DNA of 64,000 bases from Beijerinckia indica subsp. indica ATCC 9039. Lineage in GTDB: Bacteria; Pseudomonadota; Alphaproteobacteria; Rhizobiales; Beijerinckiaceae. Where the stretch lies: the NCBI RefSeq assembly GCF_000019845.1, contig NC_010581.1, positions 2,733,501-2,797,500 on the forward strand, read 5' to 3'. The notes beneath the pieces were generated by a model, which made no database searches, was not told the origin of the DNA, and was given only the letters and a program-made list of their open reading frames with translations. Positions 47,991-57,596 of the stretch are shown piece after piece. Numbering within the stretch: the first letter of the stretch is position 1; every line of letters begins with the position of its first letter. A program made the position numbers and the translations under genes.

Positions 47991-48384
47991 TATTCTTTCC
48001 TCCGCATCGGTTCTTCATCACGCAAAGCCGCGTGACTGTTTCGAGAAAGTCTTCGTCCCATCCAAGACATATGGGTGATTATTATCTTTAGTCCATAAAT
48101 TTTGTCAATATTAAGCCTGTAGCCAAGCGACGAGCCACAAGGTCCACGACGAAAGAAACGGTCTGAAATTTTTCGAAATAGGCGCTGAAACCTTCCTCGG
48201 GTGGCGCCGTTGCACTTTGCGTTACTCGAGAGTGTTAGAGGGGAGGTCCCCCTTTCTCGATCATGTTTGGCGATCGTGATGACATGAAAGACCCACGAGG
48301 CCGAAGAGAAACCGCATTTCCCCTTGGCCACGCTTTTCATGGGTTCGCCATCCATACCGTGACAATAATCCAGGAGGAAGTGCC
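47991..48384. other. Intergenic region between ssuA and the CBS gene
   Basis: 394 bases separating divergent genes. AT-rich patches at 48085-48110 may be part of the ssuA promoter. A short hairpin GGGGAGGTCCCC is at about 48240-48251. No gene is supported. Confidence 0.35.
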
Positions 48385-48822
48385 ATGAAATTGGGGAACT
48401 TCATGAGCAAAGAGGTGCGTATCGCCTCTCCGGCTCAATCCATCTGCGAAGCCGCCAAAATGATGAAGGAGATCGACGCTGGATTCTTGCCCGTCGGTGA
48501 GAATGACCGTCTTGTTGGCATGATCACGGACCGCGATATCGCCGTGCGGGCCGTCGCCGCCGGAAGAAGCCCAGATACGCCTGTACGCGATATCATGAGC
48601 AAGGAAGTTCTCTATTGTTTCGAGGATGAGGAAATCGGCGCCGCGGCGCATAAGATGAGCGAAATGCAAATCCGGCGTATGCCTGTTCTCAATCGGGACA
48701 AACATCTGGTCGGCATCATTTCTCTCGGCGATATCGCGCGTGCCGGCACGGAAGGCAAGAGCTGCTGCGGGGCAGCGCTCAGCGATATATCCGTGCATGG
48801 AGGACAGCACGTCCAGCATTAA
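48385..48822 (+). CDS. Tandem CBS-domain protein
   Basis: A 145-residue protein made of two CBS motifs. The first reads VRIASPAQSICEAAKMMKEI and LVGMITDRDIAVRAVAAG; the second EVLYCFEDEEIGAAAHKMSE and LVGIISLGDIARAG. Stand-alone CBS pairs bind adenine nucleotides and often regulate other proteins. A pair of cysteines (SCCGA) is at the C-terminus. No partner is visible nearby. Confidence 0.85.
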   Translation: MKLGNFMSKEVRIASPAQSICEAAKMMKEIDAGFLPVGENDRLVGMITDRDIAVRAVAAGRSPDTPVRDIMSKEVLYCFEDEEIGAAAHKMSEMQIRRMPVLNRDKHLVGIISLGDIARAGTEGKSCCGAALSDISVHGGQHVQH

Positions 48823-48895
48823 TACGGATCACTGCCGATCACTGATGGACGGCTTTTGAATTGTGCTGAACGCTTAAAAACGAATTGAGCATGAA

Positions 48896-48923
48896 ATCAG
48901 GCGCAACCTTGGCTGCGCCTGAT
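48896..48923. terminator. Hairpin between the CBS gene and era
   Basis: ATCAGGCGCA and TGCGCCTGAT (10 bp) with an 8-base loop lie between convergent ends. T runs are short, so strength is uncertain. Confidence 0.5.
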
Positions 48924-48945
48924 GTGTCTTGCATACCGTTGACGA

Positions 48946-49896
48946 TTATTTCGAGCGCGTCCCGGATTTCGCCGTGCTCGATTTGGAGCCGTGAGGGAAT
49001 TCGAGGCCCATTTCGCGATAGCGTTCGGGATCATCGGTCCAGTTCTCGCGCACCTTTACGAAGAGAAACAGATGCACGTTCTGTTCAGCCGCCTCGGCAA
49101 TGTCCTTGCGCGCCGCCTGGCCGATCGCCTTGATTGTGCGCCCGCCTTCTCCGATGACGATTTTCTTATGCCCCTCGCGCATGACATAAATCGTCTGTTC
49201 GATCCGCGCTGATCCGTCCGGCAGATCCTTCCAAAGCACGGTTTCGACGGTCGATTGATAGGGCAATTCATCATGCAGGCGTTCGAAAATCTTCTCGCGC
49301 GTAATCTCGGCCGCAAGCATCCGCAAAGGAGCATCGGAAATCTGATCCTCGGGATAGAGCCAAGGCCCTTCCTTCATCATCTCGCCGAGCAGGTTTTTGA
49401 GCTTGTCGACTCCGTGGCCGCGCAAAGCCGAGATCATAAAAGTTTCGGAGAAATCAATGCGAGCATTGAGGTCGGCCGCCAAAGCGAGAAGACGCGGTGG
49501 CTCGATTGTATCAATCTTATTCAGAACCAATAATTTCTTGGCGCGGACTTGCGGCAACTTCGCCAAAATCGCCTCGACTTCCTCATCGATCCCCTTGCGG
49601 GCATCGACCAGCAAAGCCACGACATCGGCATCACCCGCCCCGCCCCAGGCTGAAGTCACCATGGCCTGGTCGAGCCGACGTTTCGGCGCGAAAATCCCTG
49701 GTGTATCAACGAAGATGATTTGGGAAGCGCCCTCGGTCGCAATGCCACGCACAAGGCAGCGCGTCGTCTGTACCTTGCGTGAGACGATCGAGATTTTGGC
49801 GCCGACAAGCCGGTTGATGAGAGTCGATTTCCCGGCATTGGGTGCACCGATCAAGGCAACGAAGCCGCAGCGGGTGATTGGTTCGGGCGTTGTCAC
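48946..49896 (-). CDS. era: GTPase Era
   Basis: Ribosome assembly GTPase that binds 16S rRNA. G1 is GAPNAGKST. RKVQTTR is the Era signature near switch I, G3 is DTPGIF, G4 is NKID. A C-terminal KH domain follows (VLWKDLPDGSARIEQTIYVM, KIVIGEGGRTIKAIGQAARK). The start is GTG at 49896, overlapping the rnc stop by 4 bases. 316 residues. Confidence 0.97.
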   Translation of the reverse strand: MTTPEPITRCGFVALIGAPNAGKSTLINRLVGAKISIVSRKVQTTRCLVRGIATEGASQIIFVDTPGIFAPKRRLDQAMVTSAWGGAGDADVVALLVDARKGIDEEVEAILAKLPQVRAKKLLVLNKIDTIEPPRLLALAADLNARIDFSETFMISALRGHGVDKLKNLLGEMMKEGPWLYPEDQISDAPLRMLAAEITREKIFERLHDELPYQSTVETVLWKDLPDGSARIEQTIYVMREGHKKIVIGEGGRTIKAIGQAARKDIAEAAEQNVHLFLFVKVRENWTDDPERYREMGLEFPHGSKSSTAKSGTRSK

Positions 49897-50600
49897 GCGG
49901 CGCCCTTCTGTTTTTCCTGAATGCCCTCGCGCTCGATAAAATGCGCCGCCGCCGCCTGTTCGGCAAGCCGTTTGGACGGCCCTTTGGCCTGTGCATCCGC
50001 ATAGCCTGGAATACAGACGGAAATGGTGAATTCCGGCGCGTGATCAGGACCACAACGGCAAATTTCACGGTAGAGCGGTGTCGGATGGCCACGCGATTGC
50101 GCCCATTCCTGCAACACCGTTTTCGCATCGCGTAGAGGCCGGCGCGGCGAACGCATCCTGGCGTCGAAGGCTTTGACGATGACCTGTTGCGCGACCGTAT
50201 AGCCGGCATCGAGAAACACCGCGCCTATGATCGATTCACAGACATCGCCAAGAATGGCCTTTTTGGTCGTCCCGATCTGGCGTTCGCTTTCACCGAGGCG
50301 CACGAAAGGCCCAACTCCCCATTCAAGCGCAACCTCGGCACAGCTTTCCTTGCGGACAAGGTCGGCGAGACGGCGCGACAACTCCCCCTCTTCCGCCTCA
50401 GGGAAAGTCGCATAAAGCATTTCCGCGATGACCAGGCCGAGCACGCGGTCACCCAGAAATTCGAGCCTTTGATAGGTTTCGCGCCGCGCGCCAACGGTGA
50501 CGCTGACATGGGTCAGGGCCGTGGTGAGCAAATCCGCCTCCACGAACCGGTGACCGATGCGCGTCTCGAGCGGCTCCAGATCTTGCTTGAATCTCGACAT
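49893..50600 (-). CDS. rnc: Ribonuclease III
   Basis: Double-stranded RNA endonuclease for rRNA and mRNA processing. The catalytic signature is RLEFLGDRVLGLVIAEM (ExxxD). The second acidic pair is GDVCESIIGAVFLDAGYT. A C-terminal dsRNA-binding domain follows (AKTVLQEWAQSRGHPTPLYR). 235 residues. It is coupled to era (4-base overlap) and directly abuts lepB. Confidence 0.97.
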   Translation of the reverse strand: MSRFKQDLEPLETRIGHRFVEADLLTTALTHVSVTVGARRETYQRLEFLGDRVLGLVIAEMLYATFPEAEEGELSRRLADLVRKESCAEVALEWGVGPFVRLGESERQIGTTKKAILGDVCESIIGAVFLDAGYTVAQQVIVKAFDARMRSPRRPLRDAKTVLQEWAQSRGHPTPLYREICRCGPDHAPEFTISVCIPGYADAQAKGPSKRLAEQAAAAHFIEREGIQEKQKGAA

Positions 50601-51407
50601 TTATTTCACGGACTGGAACATCCGGCTCCACCGCACCGTCCAGGGCCATTTCCAGAACGCCCAGCCGGGCGTGTCTTTATCGAGGGAGAAGAAGATGATT
50701 TCAGCGCGGCCGACAAGATTATCGAAGGGCACATAACCAACGCCCTTGTCTTCTGGCGACACACGGCTATCGGTCGAATTGTCGCGGTTATCGCCCATCA
50801 TGAAATAATGATCCGGCGGCACGTTAAAGACCTGTGTATTGTCGTTGAAACCCTTATCGCCCTGGATTTCGATGATCGTATGGGTGACGCCGCCAGGCAA
50901 GGTCTCCTTGTAGGTCGGCACATCCGTCATATGACCGTAGAAATCCTCGGTATGAGTGGGCGCTATTGGCTCGCGCGGCACCAGTTCGTCATTGATATAG
51001 AGACGTCCGTCCCGCATCTGGATGCGATCACCCGGCAAACCAATGACACGCTTGATATAATCCGTCTGACCGTCGGACGGCAGTTTGAAGACGACGACAT
51101 CGCCGCGCTTGGGCGGCGTCCCAAACACACGGCCCTGCAACAAAGGAGGGCTGAAAGGGAGTGAATGATTCGAATAGCCGTAGGCATATTTCGAGACGAA
51201 CAGATAATCGCCGATCAGCAAGGTCGGAATCATTGACCCTGACGGAATATTGAAGGGCTGAAACAACAGGGTGCGAACCACCAAGGCGATCAGCAAAGCC
51301 TGGACGACGACCTTGACCGTCTCGGCAATCCCACTGGTTTGCTTTGTGGCCTTCGTCTCGATGCTCTTGTCCAAGCTTTTTCCTTCCAACCGCGTCGGCT
51401 CCGTCAT
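50601..51407 (-). CDS. lepB: Signal peptidase I (LepB)
   Basis: Membrane serine protease that cleaves signal peptides. A single N-terminal helix (VKVVVQALLIALVVRTLLF) leads to the catalytic serine in FNIPSGSMIPTLLIGDYLFV and the general-base lysine in DYIKRVIGLPGDRI. GDNRDNSTDSR is box E. I chose the start at 51407 (MTEPTRLEG, 268 residues) with GGAAGG upstream. The frame is open to 51560. Confidence 0.95.
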   Translation of the reverse strand: MTEPTRLEGKSLDKSIETKATKQTSGIAETVKVVVQALLIALVVRTLLFQPFNIPSGSMIPTLLIGDYLFVSKYAYGYSNHSLPFSPPLLQGRVFGTPPKRGDVVVFKLPSDGQTDYIKRVIGLPGDRIQMRDGRLYINDELVPREPIAPTHTEDFYGHMTDVPTYKETLPGGVTHTIIEIQGDKGFNDNTQVFNVPPDHYFMMGDNRDNSTDSRVSPEDKGVGYVPFDNLVGRAEIIFFSLDKDTPGWAFWKWPWTVRWSRMFQSVK

Positions 51408-51587
51408 CATCATCCTTCCCGGCTCTTCCGCCCTGGTCTTACAGCCGCTCTTACCATGTGAAAGCGCCAGGGTACAGAACCCGCCTGTTTCCTCGTCTGT
51501 ATAAATGCAATGGGAATCAAAATCAGGAACGTCTTGGGTCGCTTTCTTGGGCCGCCACACGGCCTATGATGAAAGATGAAAAATGTT

Positions 51588-52010
51588 TTATGTCATGGGC
51601 CGGAAGGACGCCTCGCTCGCCACCGCCTCGATGATGACCTGTGCTTGCGCGAGAGGAAATTCATCGGTGAGAGTCAGATGGATGATCGCCGTCAGACCCG
51701 GCGGCGTCAAAAGAGCGAGGCGCTCAGCGGCTCCCCCCGTCAAGGCCAAGGTCGGCTTGCCGGAGGGCAGATTGACCACCCCCATGTCACGCCAAAAAAC
51801 CCCTTGTGTCAGCCCAGTGCCGAGCGCCTTGGCGCAAGCTTCCTTGGCCGCGAAACGCTTGGCATAGGACGCCGCACGCGAGGGCCTGCCCTCCGACTTT
51901 CGGCGCTCGATATCCGTGAAGCAGCGCGCAATGAACCGTTCGCCGAACCGGGCGAGTGATTCCTCGATCCGGCGGATATCGCAGAGATCATTGCCGAAGC
52001 CGATAATCAT
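51588..52010 (-). CDS. acpS: Holo-[acyl-carrier-protein] synthase (AcpS)
   Basis: Transfers phosphopantetheine from CoA to apo-ACP. The signature is [20 protein letters not shown] at the N-terminus and [15 protein letters not shown] (KEAxxKALG) around residue 58. 140 residues. It lies 5 bases downstream of pdxJ. Confidence 0.95.
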   Translation of the reverse strand: MIIGFGNDLCDIRRIEESLARFGERFIARCFTDIERRKSEGRPSRAASYAKRFAAKEACAKALGTGLTQGVFWRDMGVVNLPSGKPTLALTGGAAERLALLTPPGLTAIIHLTLTDEFPLAQAQVIIEAVASEASFRPMT

Positions 52011-52015
52011 AGGCG

Positions 52016-52798
52016 TCAGTTCAATCGCAGGGATTGGCTTTCGACATATGTCGCGCGGCCCGCGTCCATCGCCTTTCGCATCTGTCTGATCGCCTCGGGC
52101 AAGCCAATGAACACAGCTTCCCCAATCAAGAAATGGCCGATGTTCAGTTCAACGATTTCCGGCAAGGCGGAGAGAATGCGTGCCGTCTCGAAATCAAGTC
52201 CATGGCCGGCATGGCATTCAAGACCCGCCCTCGCCGCCCGTTGTGCCGCAAGACGCAGCCGCTCGAATTCCCGGGCGGCCTTCTCTCTTTCACCCTCCTC
52301 GACTGCATGGCACCAGGCACCCGTATGCAATTCGACCACCGGCGCGCCAATGTCCACGGCGGCGTCGATGGCCTCGAAAGAGGGTTCGATGAACAGGGAT
52401 ACACGAATGCCCGCCCTGCCGAGTTCCGCAACAAAAGGCTTGAGCGTGGCAAGACCGCCCAGCACATCGAGCCCGCCTTCGGTCGTGCGCTCGGTCCGCC
52501 GCTCCGGCACCAGGCAAGCCGCATGCGGTTTGATCTTCAAAGCGATGTCGAGCATCTGCTCGGTCGCCGCCATTTCGAAATTCAAGGGCTTGTTGATCGC
52601 CGCCTTGAGGCGAATCATGTCGCCATCCTGAATATGCCGCCGGTCTTCACGCAAATGGGCGGTAATGCCATCCGCGCCCGCTTCGATCGCCAGCAAGGCG
52701 GCGCGCACGGGGTCAGGCCGCGCTCCACCCCGCGCATTGCGCAAGGTCGCGACATGATCAATATTCACTCCAAGACGCAACGCTTTCCCAGCAGACAT
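52016..52798 (-). CDS. pdxJ: Pyridoxine 5'-phosphate synthase PdxJ
   Basis: Condenses 1-deoxyxylulose 5-phosphate with 3-amino-1-hydroxyacetone phosphate to pyridoxine phosphate. The N-terminus [19 protein letters not shown] is the family signature. [20 protein letters not shown] and [20 protein letters not shown] follow. 260 residues. The start codon overlaps the rsh stop by one base. Confidence 0.97.
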   Translation of the reverse strand: MSAGKALRLGVNIDHVATLRNARGGARPDPVRAALLAIEAGADGITAHLREDRRHIQDGDMIRLKAAINKPLNFEMAATEQMLDIALKIKPHAACLVPERRTERTTEGGLDVLGGLATLKPFVAELGRAGIRVSLFIEPSFEAIDAAVDIGAPVVELHTGAWCHAVEEGEREKAAREFERLRLAAQRAARAGLECHAGHGLDFETARILSALPEIVELNIGHFLIGEAVFIGLPEAIRQMRKAMDAGRATYVESQSLRLN

Positions 52799-55011
52799 CA
52801 GCCGTTCACCCTTTCCACCTGATGCACCACGGGCCGCGCACGCAATTGTTGCATGATGGCGTTAAGATGCTTCAAGTCGTTGACTTCAACATCAATGATG
52901 ATTTCCCGGAAATCCGTTGAAATCGCCTTCATGACGACATTGTCGATATTGGCGCCCGCTTCACCGATCACGGTCGCTATGGTCCCCAGCGTGCCCGGCT
53001 CGTTGATGGCTGTCACCTTGATCTCGGCCGGAAAGAATTCCTGCCGGCCTTCCTCGATATCCCAACGCACATCGAGCCAGCGTTCAGGCTGTTCGTCGAA
53101 GGCAGTCAGGTCCGGCGCCTGGATCGGGTAGATCGTGATCCCCTCCCCCGGCGTCAAGATACCGACGATCCGATCGCCCGGCACGGCACCGCCATGCGGG
53201 GCGAAACGCACCGGCAGATCGCCTTGCAGGCCACGGATCGGGATTGATTTGCGATCACTTTCCCCTTCCGGCCCTGGCACCTTGAAGACGAGCCCCGATG
53301 CTTTCTTGATCCCGAACCAGCCGGGCTCGCCGCGCTGACGCGTGGACGTCGCCGCCGGCTTGCGCTCATCCACGAATTCCGGATGGACCGCCTTCACAAC
53401 ATCGCCTGAAAACATTTCTCCGCGTCCGACGGCGGCTAGCACGTCATCCACGCTCGCCCGCGCCAGACGCGGCAAGGCGCTTTTCAGTTTCTCCTCACTG
53501 AACGGCTTGCCTGCGCGTTCGAAGGCCCGCGCCACGATCTGCCGACCGAGCCCCGCATATTGCGCACGCACCGCGCCGCGCGTGGCGCGCCGGATGGCCG
53601 AGCGCGCCTTGCCGGTCATCACCAGGCTTTCCCATACGGCGGGCGGCACCTGCCCCTCGGCGCAAGCGATCTCAACTTCATCGCCGTTTTGCAATTCCGA
53701 AAGCAAGGGCGCGTGGCGACCGTTGATCTTGGCGCCCACCGCCGTATTACCGAGATCGGTATGCACGGCATAAGCGAAATCGATGGGTGTCGCACCACGC
53801 GGCAGAGCGATCAACCGGCCCGCCGGCGTGAAACAGAACACCTGATCATGGAACAATTCGAGCTTGGTATGTTCGAGAAATTCCTCGGGCGTATCGCCTT
53901 CGGCCAGAAGCGCGATGGTGCGGCGCAACCATTGATAGGCGCGGCTCTCACTGGACAGACCGCCGCGGTCGGCACGCAGCCCTTCCTTGTACAAAGCATG
54001 AGCGGCAATGCCATTGCGGGCGATCTCATGCATCAATTCCGTGCGAACCTGCAATTCCGCCCGTTGTCGTCCAGGTCCGACCACAGTTGTATGGATCGAC
54101 TGGTAATCATTCGGCTTCGGCGTGGAAATATAATCCTTGAAACGCCCTGGAACGACCGCCCATTTGGTATGGACGACGCCGATGACGCGGTAGCAATCCT
54201 CAATGTTCGGGACGATGACGCGAAAGCCGAAAATATCCGATAATTGCTCGAAGGAGATGGATTTGCGCTCCATCTTGCGCCACACCGAATAGGGCTGTTT
54301 CTGTCGTCCTTCCACCTTGGCGGCAATGCCACGCGCGGTCAGTTCACGCGTCAATTCTTCCTCGATCGTGGCGATGATCCGACCGTTCTTCTGGCGCAGA
54401 TCCTCGAGCCGCGCCGCGATCATCGCATAGGCCTCGGGCATCAGATGCTTGAAGGCGAGATTTTCCAATTCGTCGCGCATATGCTGCATGCCCATGCGGC
54501 CGGCGAGCGGCGCATAGATATCCAGCGTTTCCTGCGCGACGCGGGCGCGTTTTTCGAGCGGCACGAAATGAAGCGTGCGCATATTATGCAGACGGTCGGC
54601 GAGCTTGACGAGAAGCACGCGAACGTCTTCCGCTATCGCCAAAAGGAGCTTGCGGAAATTTTCCGCCTGCGCGGCTCGTTTGGAGACGAGATCGAGTTTC
54701 TTGAGCTTGGTCAGACCATCGACTAGCTTGCCGATCGCCGGACCGAACAGACGATCGATTTCCTCGCGCGTCGAATCCGTATCCTCGATCGTATCATGCA
54801 AGACCGCAGCGATGATGGTCGCATCATCGAGCTTCATGTCGGTCAGGATCGCGGCGACCTCAAGCGGATGCGAAAAATAGGGATCGCCCGAAGCACGTTT
54901 CTGCAAGCCATGTGCTTGCATGGCATAGACATAAGCCCGATTGAGCGCCGCCTCGTCCGCATGCGGATTATAGCTGCGCACACGATCGACAAGCTCGTAT
55001 TGCCGCATCAT
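52798..55011 (-). CDS. rsh: Bifunctional (p)ppGpp synthetase/hydrolase (Rsh)
   Basis: Stringent-response enzyme. The hydrolase HD domain is at residues 48-78 (HPLEVAAIL and LHDTIEDTD with the HD pair at 72-73). The synthetase domain has R-F-K-D at 290-293, the RxKD form of bifunctional enzymes, and [17 protein letters not shown] domain ([20 protein letters not shown]) and a C-terminal ACT domain ([20 protein letters not shown]) complete the 737 residues. It sits between rpoZ and pdxJ. Confidence 0.97.
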   Translation of the reverse strand: MMRQYELVDRVRSYNPHADEAALNRAYVYAMQAHGLQKRASGDPYFSHPLEVAAILTDMKLDDATIIAAVLHDTIEDTDSTREEIDRLFGPAIGKLVDGLTKLKKLDLVSKRAAQAENFRKLLLAIAEDVRVLLVKLADRLHNMRTLHFVPLEKRARVAQETLDIYAPLAGRMGMQHMRDELENLAFKHLMPEAYAMIAARLEDLRQKNGRIIATIEEELTRELTARGIAAKVEGRQKQPYSVWRKMERKSISFEQLSDIFGFRVIVPNIEDCYRVIGVVHTKWAVVPGRFKDYISTPKPNDYQSIHTTVVGPGRQRAELQVRTELMHEIARNGIAAHALYKEGLRADRGGLSSESRAYQWLRRTIALLAEGDTPEEFLEHTKLELFHDQVFCFTPAGRLIALPRGATPIDFAYAVHTDLGNTAVGAKINGRHAPLLSELQNGDEVEIACAEGQVPPAVWESLVMTGKARSAIRRATRGAVRAQYAGLGRQIVARAFERAGKPFSEEKLKSALPRLARASVDDVLAAVGRGEMFSGDVVKAVHPEFVDERKPAATSTRQRGEPGWFGIKKASGLVFKVPGPEGESDRKSIPIRGLQGDLPVRFAPHGGAVPGDRIVGILTPGEGITIYPIQAPDLTAFDEQPERWLDVRWDIEEGRQEFFPAEIKVTAINEPGTLGTIATVIGEAGANIDNVVMKAISTDFREIIIDVEVNDLKHLNAIMQQLRARPVVHQVERVNG

Positions 55012-55117
55012 GTTCGGACAAGACCGCCTTTTCGCACTGTCCTCTTGGCTGGCATCCTCGCATCAGGCTCCCGGCCCGAAGCGTTAGGAATAATACGCCA
55101 ACCGCAAGGATCGAAGA

Positions 55118-55513
55118 TTATTCCCCATCATCGTCCGTGGCGGCCGGCGGCACCAGGCCCTCAAGGCCGCGCAAAAGGTCTTCTTCAGTCATGCGATCGA
55201 ACTGAACATCGCCCATGGCGTCGGATTGCGCTGCATCGGGCGCTGAAGAGAGCGCCGGCACGGCTTCGGCCTCGGGCTCATCGACCTCGACATGTTTCTG
55301 CAAGGATTGGATGAAATCCTCCTTGAGATCTTCCGGCGTCAGTGTCTCATCGGCGATTTCCCGCAGCGCAACAACCGGGTTTTTGTCATTGTCACGTTCG
55401 ACCGTGATCGGCGTGCCGGAAGCAATGAGGCGGGCACGATGGCTGGCGAGCAGGACGAGTTCGAAGCGGTTCTCGACCTTGTCGATGCAATCTTCAACGG
55501 TGACGCGGGCCAT
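55118..55513 (-). CDS. rpoZ: RNA polymerase omega subunit
   Basis: The small RNA polymerase assembly subunit; its position just upstream of rsh is a conserved link to the stringent response. [20 protein letters not shown] is the family N-terminus. The C-terminal half is acidic and variable ([20 protein letters not shown]). The start is at 55513 (131 residues) with AGGAG about 11 bases upstream; the frame is open to 55603. Confidence 0.96.
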   Translation of the reverse strand: MARVTVEDCIDKVENRFELVLLASHRARLIASGTPITVERDNDKNPVVALREIADETLTPEDLKEDFIQSLQKHVEVDEPEAEAVPALSSAPDAAQSDAMGDVQFDRMTEEDLLRGLEGLVPPAATDDDGE

Positions 55514-56182
55514 GCTGCGCACTCTCCTGATGGACAAGCTTGCTTTTTCAACAAAAGCTTGAGACGAACTTGGGAAGTAGTATCCCTTACACGCGCGGAT
55601 CACGGCTTGGCAAGCAAAACTCGCCCAAACCTCATCAAACGAACGGCAACAAGTCAGCTTTGAACTTTTCCCATTCGACGAACGGCCAAGACTGTTAAAT
55701 CGCTTCCTGTTTTGCGCTGAATGCCTTAAATTCAGCGCAAATGTAGATTATTCATTTTAACGTGCAAAAGTTGGTTTCCCCTTTAGCGAGAGACGAATGG
55801 GTGCCTCTCGAACCAAGACTATCGCTTCTATCGGCTCTCGGCGATTCTCAGGGATATATTCGGATAAGAAGGTCCGATAAGAGGGAGCAACGGGACCCAT
55901 GCGAACATGGGGCGGAACTCTTCGTTCCTCTTTCCACATCCCGTTTTTTCCGGCCATTTTTTCCGACATATCTTTTGAGAATGAACATTTTTTTAGATGG
56001 CTTGACCAGAGCAGATAGATCAGCACATAGTTAAACAGTTCGTAAGAACCAATGGCTTAAGGGACACGAAAGGCAAACTGAGCAAACCTTAGGAAACAAC
56101 GTTCGTTCAGGCACCTTACATCCTCGCGCTAAAGTTGAAATTATCAATTATTAGTATTTTCAAAAAACAACGAGATAAGTTT
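55514..56182. other. Intergenic region between rpoZ and the NYN gene
   Basis: About 670 bases. It contains a perfect 11-bp inverted repeat, TTTGCGCTGAA (55711-55721) and TTCAGCGCAAA (55731-55741). Short ORFs on both strands have no recognisable product. It should contain the rpoZ promoter and that of the NYN gene. Confidence 0.4.
55711..55741. repeat. Perfect inverted repeat upstream of rpoZ
   Basis: Arms TTTGCGCTGAA and TTCAGCGCAAA, 11 bp, loop of 9 bases. No U tract follows, so it is more likely an operator or a structured RNA than a terminator. Confidence 0.5.
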
Positions 56183-56794
56183 ATGTCCCATCCAGAACGA
56201 ATTGCGCTCTTCATTGACGGCGCAAATCTTTACGCAACAGCCAAGTCACTGGGCTTTGATATTGATTATAAAAGATTATTGAAAGAATTTCAAAGCAAAG
56301 GCAAATTGATTAGGGCATTTTATTATACAGCCCTCGTCGAAGATCAAGAGTATTCTTCCATACGCCCCTTGATCGACTGGCTAGACTATAACGGTTATTC
56401 CGTGGTTACGAAACCGACCAAGGAATTCGTGGATTCGCTCGGACGCCGCAAGGTCAAGGGCAATATGGATATCGAGCTTGCGGTCGATGCCATGGAAATG
56501 GCCGAGCATCTCGATCATATCGTCTTGTTCTCCGGCGATGGTGATTTCCGTTCCCTCGTCGAGGCGGTGCAACGCAAGGGCGTGCGGGTCTCCGTCGTGT
56601 CCACCAATACAACCCAACCGGCGATGGTGGCCGATGAATTGCGCCGGCAAGCCGATGAATTCATCGATCTGATTCATCTCGCCTCGAAAATAGGACGCGA
56701 GCAGAACGAGCGTATGGATCGTGGCTCACCCAAAGTTGCTGAACGGCGCACGGCCCCCGCGGGCGGCTTCGATCACGACATGCCGGACACTTGA
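56183..56794 (+). CDS. NYN-domain protein (LabA/DUF88 family)
   Basis: A PIN-fold putative ribonuclease. The N-terminus MSHPERIALFIDGANLYATA carries the first acidic residue (FIDGANL). KVKGNMDIELAVDAMEMAEH and VLFSGDGDFRSLVEAVQRKG carry the other acidic residues of the NYN active site. The C-terminal 35 residues are basic and disordered. It starts at 56183; the frame is open to 56135. Substrate unknown. It precedes a uracil-DNA glycosylase gene by 59 bases. Confidence 0.82.
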   Translation: MSHPERIALFIDGANLYATAKSLGFDIDYKRLLKEFQSKGKLIRAFYYTALVEDQEYSSIRPLIDWLDYNGYSVVTKPTKEFVDSLGRRKVKGNMDIELAVDAMEMAEHLDHIVLFSGDGDFRSLVEAVQRKGVRVSVVSTNTTQPAMVADELRRQADEFIDLIHLASKIGREQNERMDRGSPKVAERRTAPAGGFDHDMPDT

Positions 56795-56853
56795 GCGGCC
56801 GACACCCGATTTCGTCGATGAGCGGCTCCTAACGCCTTGCTCGTTAAGACCCA

Positions 56854-57564
56854 TTGCGCGCCGGCGCCGCCCTGCCTCTGTTTTACGGATTCTTCCGTTC
56901 GTTTCGTGCCAGCGACCTCTTGTTTCCCGAACCCTCTTCAAACTGCCCCCAATGTCCCCGTCTCTCTGATCTGCGCCACATGCTGCGACAGAGTGAACCG
57001 GGCTGGCATAATGCGCCGGTTCCAACATTCGGGGACCCTCTCGGCCGCCTCCTGATTGTCGGTCTCGCACCGGGTGTGCGCGGCGCGAACAGGACCGGGC
57101 GTCCCTTCACCGGCGATTACGCCGGCGATCTCCTTTATGAGACGCTCGGACGTTTCGGTTTCACACAAGGAACCTATGCCGCGCAGGCGCAAGACGGCTT
57201 GGCCCTCGCAGAATGCGCCATCACCAATGCCGTGCGCTGTGTGCCACCGCAAAACAAGCCGACCCCCGACGAGATCAATCAATGCCGCCCGTTTCTCGCG
57301 CAAACGCTCAGCGCCATGCCGCGCCTCACGGCCCTCGTCGCGCTCGGACGTATTGCGCATGAGTCCGTTCTCCGCGCTCTAGGACTGAAGCTGAAGGATT
57401 TTCCCTTTGCCCATGGAGCATGGCATCGGCTCCCGGATCGCAACCTCAGCCTTTTCGACAGTTATCATTGTTCCCGCTACAATACGAATACGGGCAAATT
57501 GACACCGGATATGTTTCACACCGTCTTCGAGAATGTACGCGGAAGCTTGGACGCTGCTGCATAG
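56854..57564 (+). CDS. Family 5 uracil-DNA glycosylase (UdgB-like)
   Basis: An iron-sulfur uracil-DNA glycosylase for base-excision repair, of the UDG family 5 type. Motif 1 is GLAPGVRGANRTGRPFTGDY. The 4Fe-4S ligands are C31, C34, C129 and C206 (NCPQCPRL, VRCVPP, SYHCSRY). The last motif SYHCSRYNTNTG is characteristic of the family. The frame begins with TTG at 56854. No closer ATG or GTG is evident, so the start is uncertain. Confidence 0.8.
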   Translation: MRAGAALPLFYGFFRSFRASDLLFPEPSSNCPQCPRLSDLRHMLRQSEPGWHNAPVPTFGDPLGRLLIVGLAPGVRGANRTGRPFTGDYAGDLLYETLGRFGFTQGTYAAQAQDGLALAECAITNAVRCVPPQNKPTPDEINQCRPFLAQTLSAMPRLTALVALGRIAHESVLRALGLKLKDFPFAHGAWHRLPDRNLSLFDSYHCSRYNTNTGKLTPDMFHTVFENVRGSLDAAA

Positions 57565-57596
57565 AGTGCATCCAAGCTTGCCGCTATGGTCGCGAT

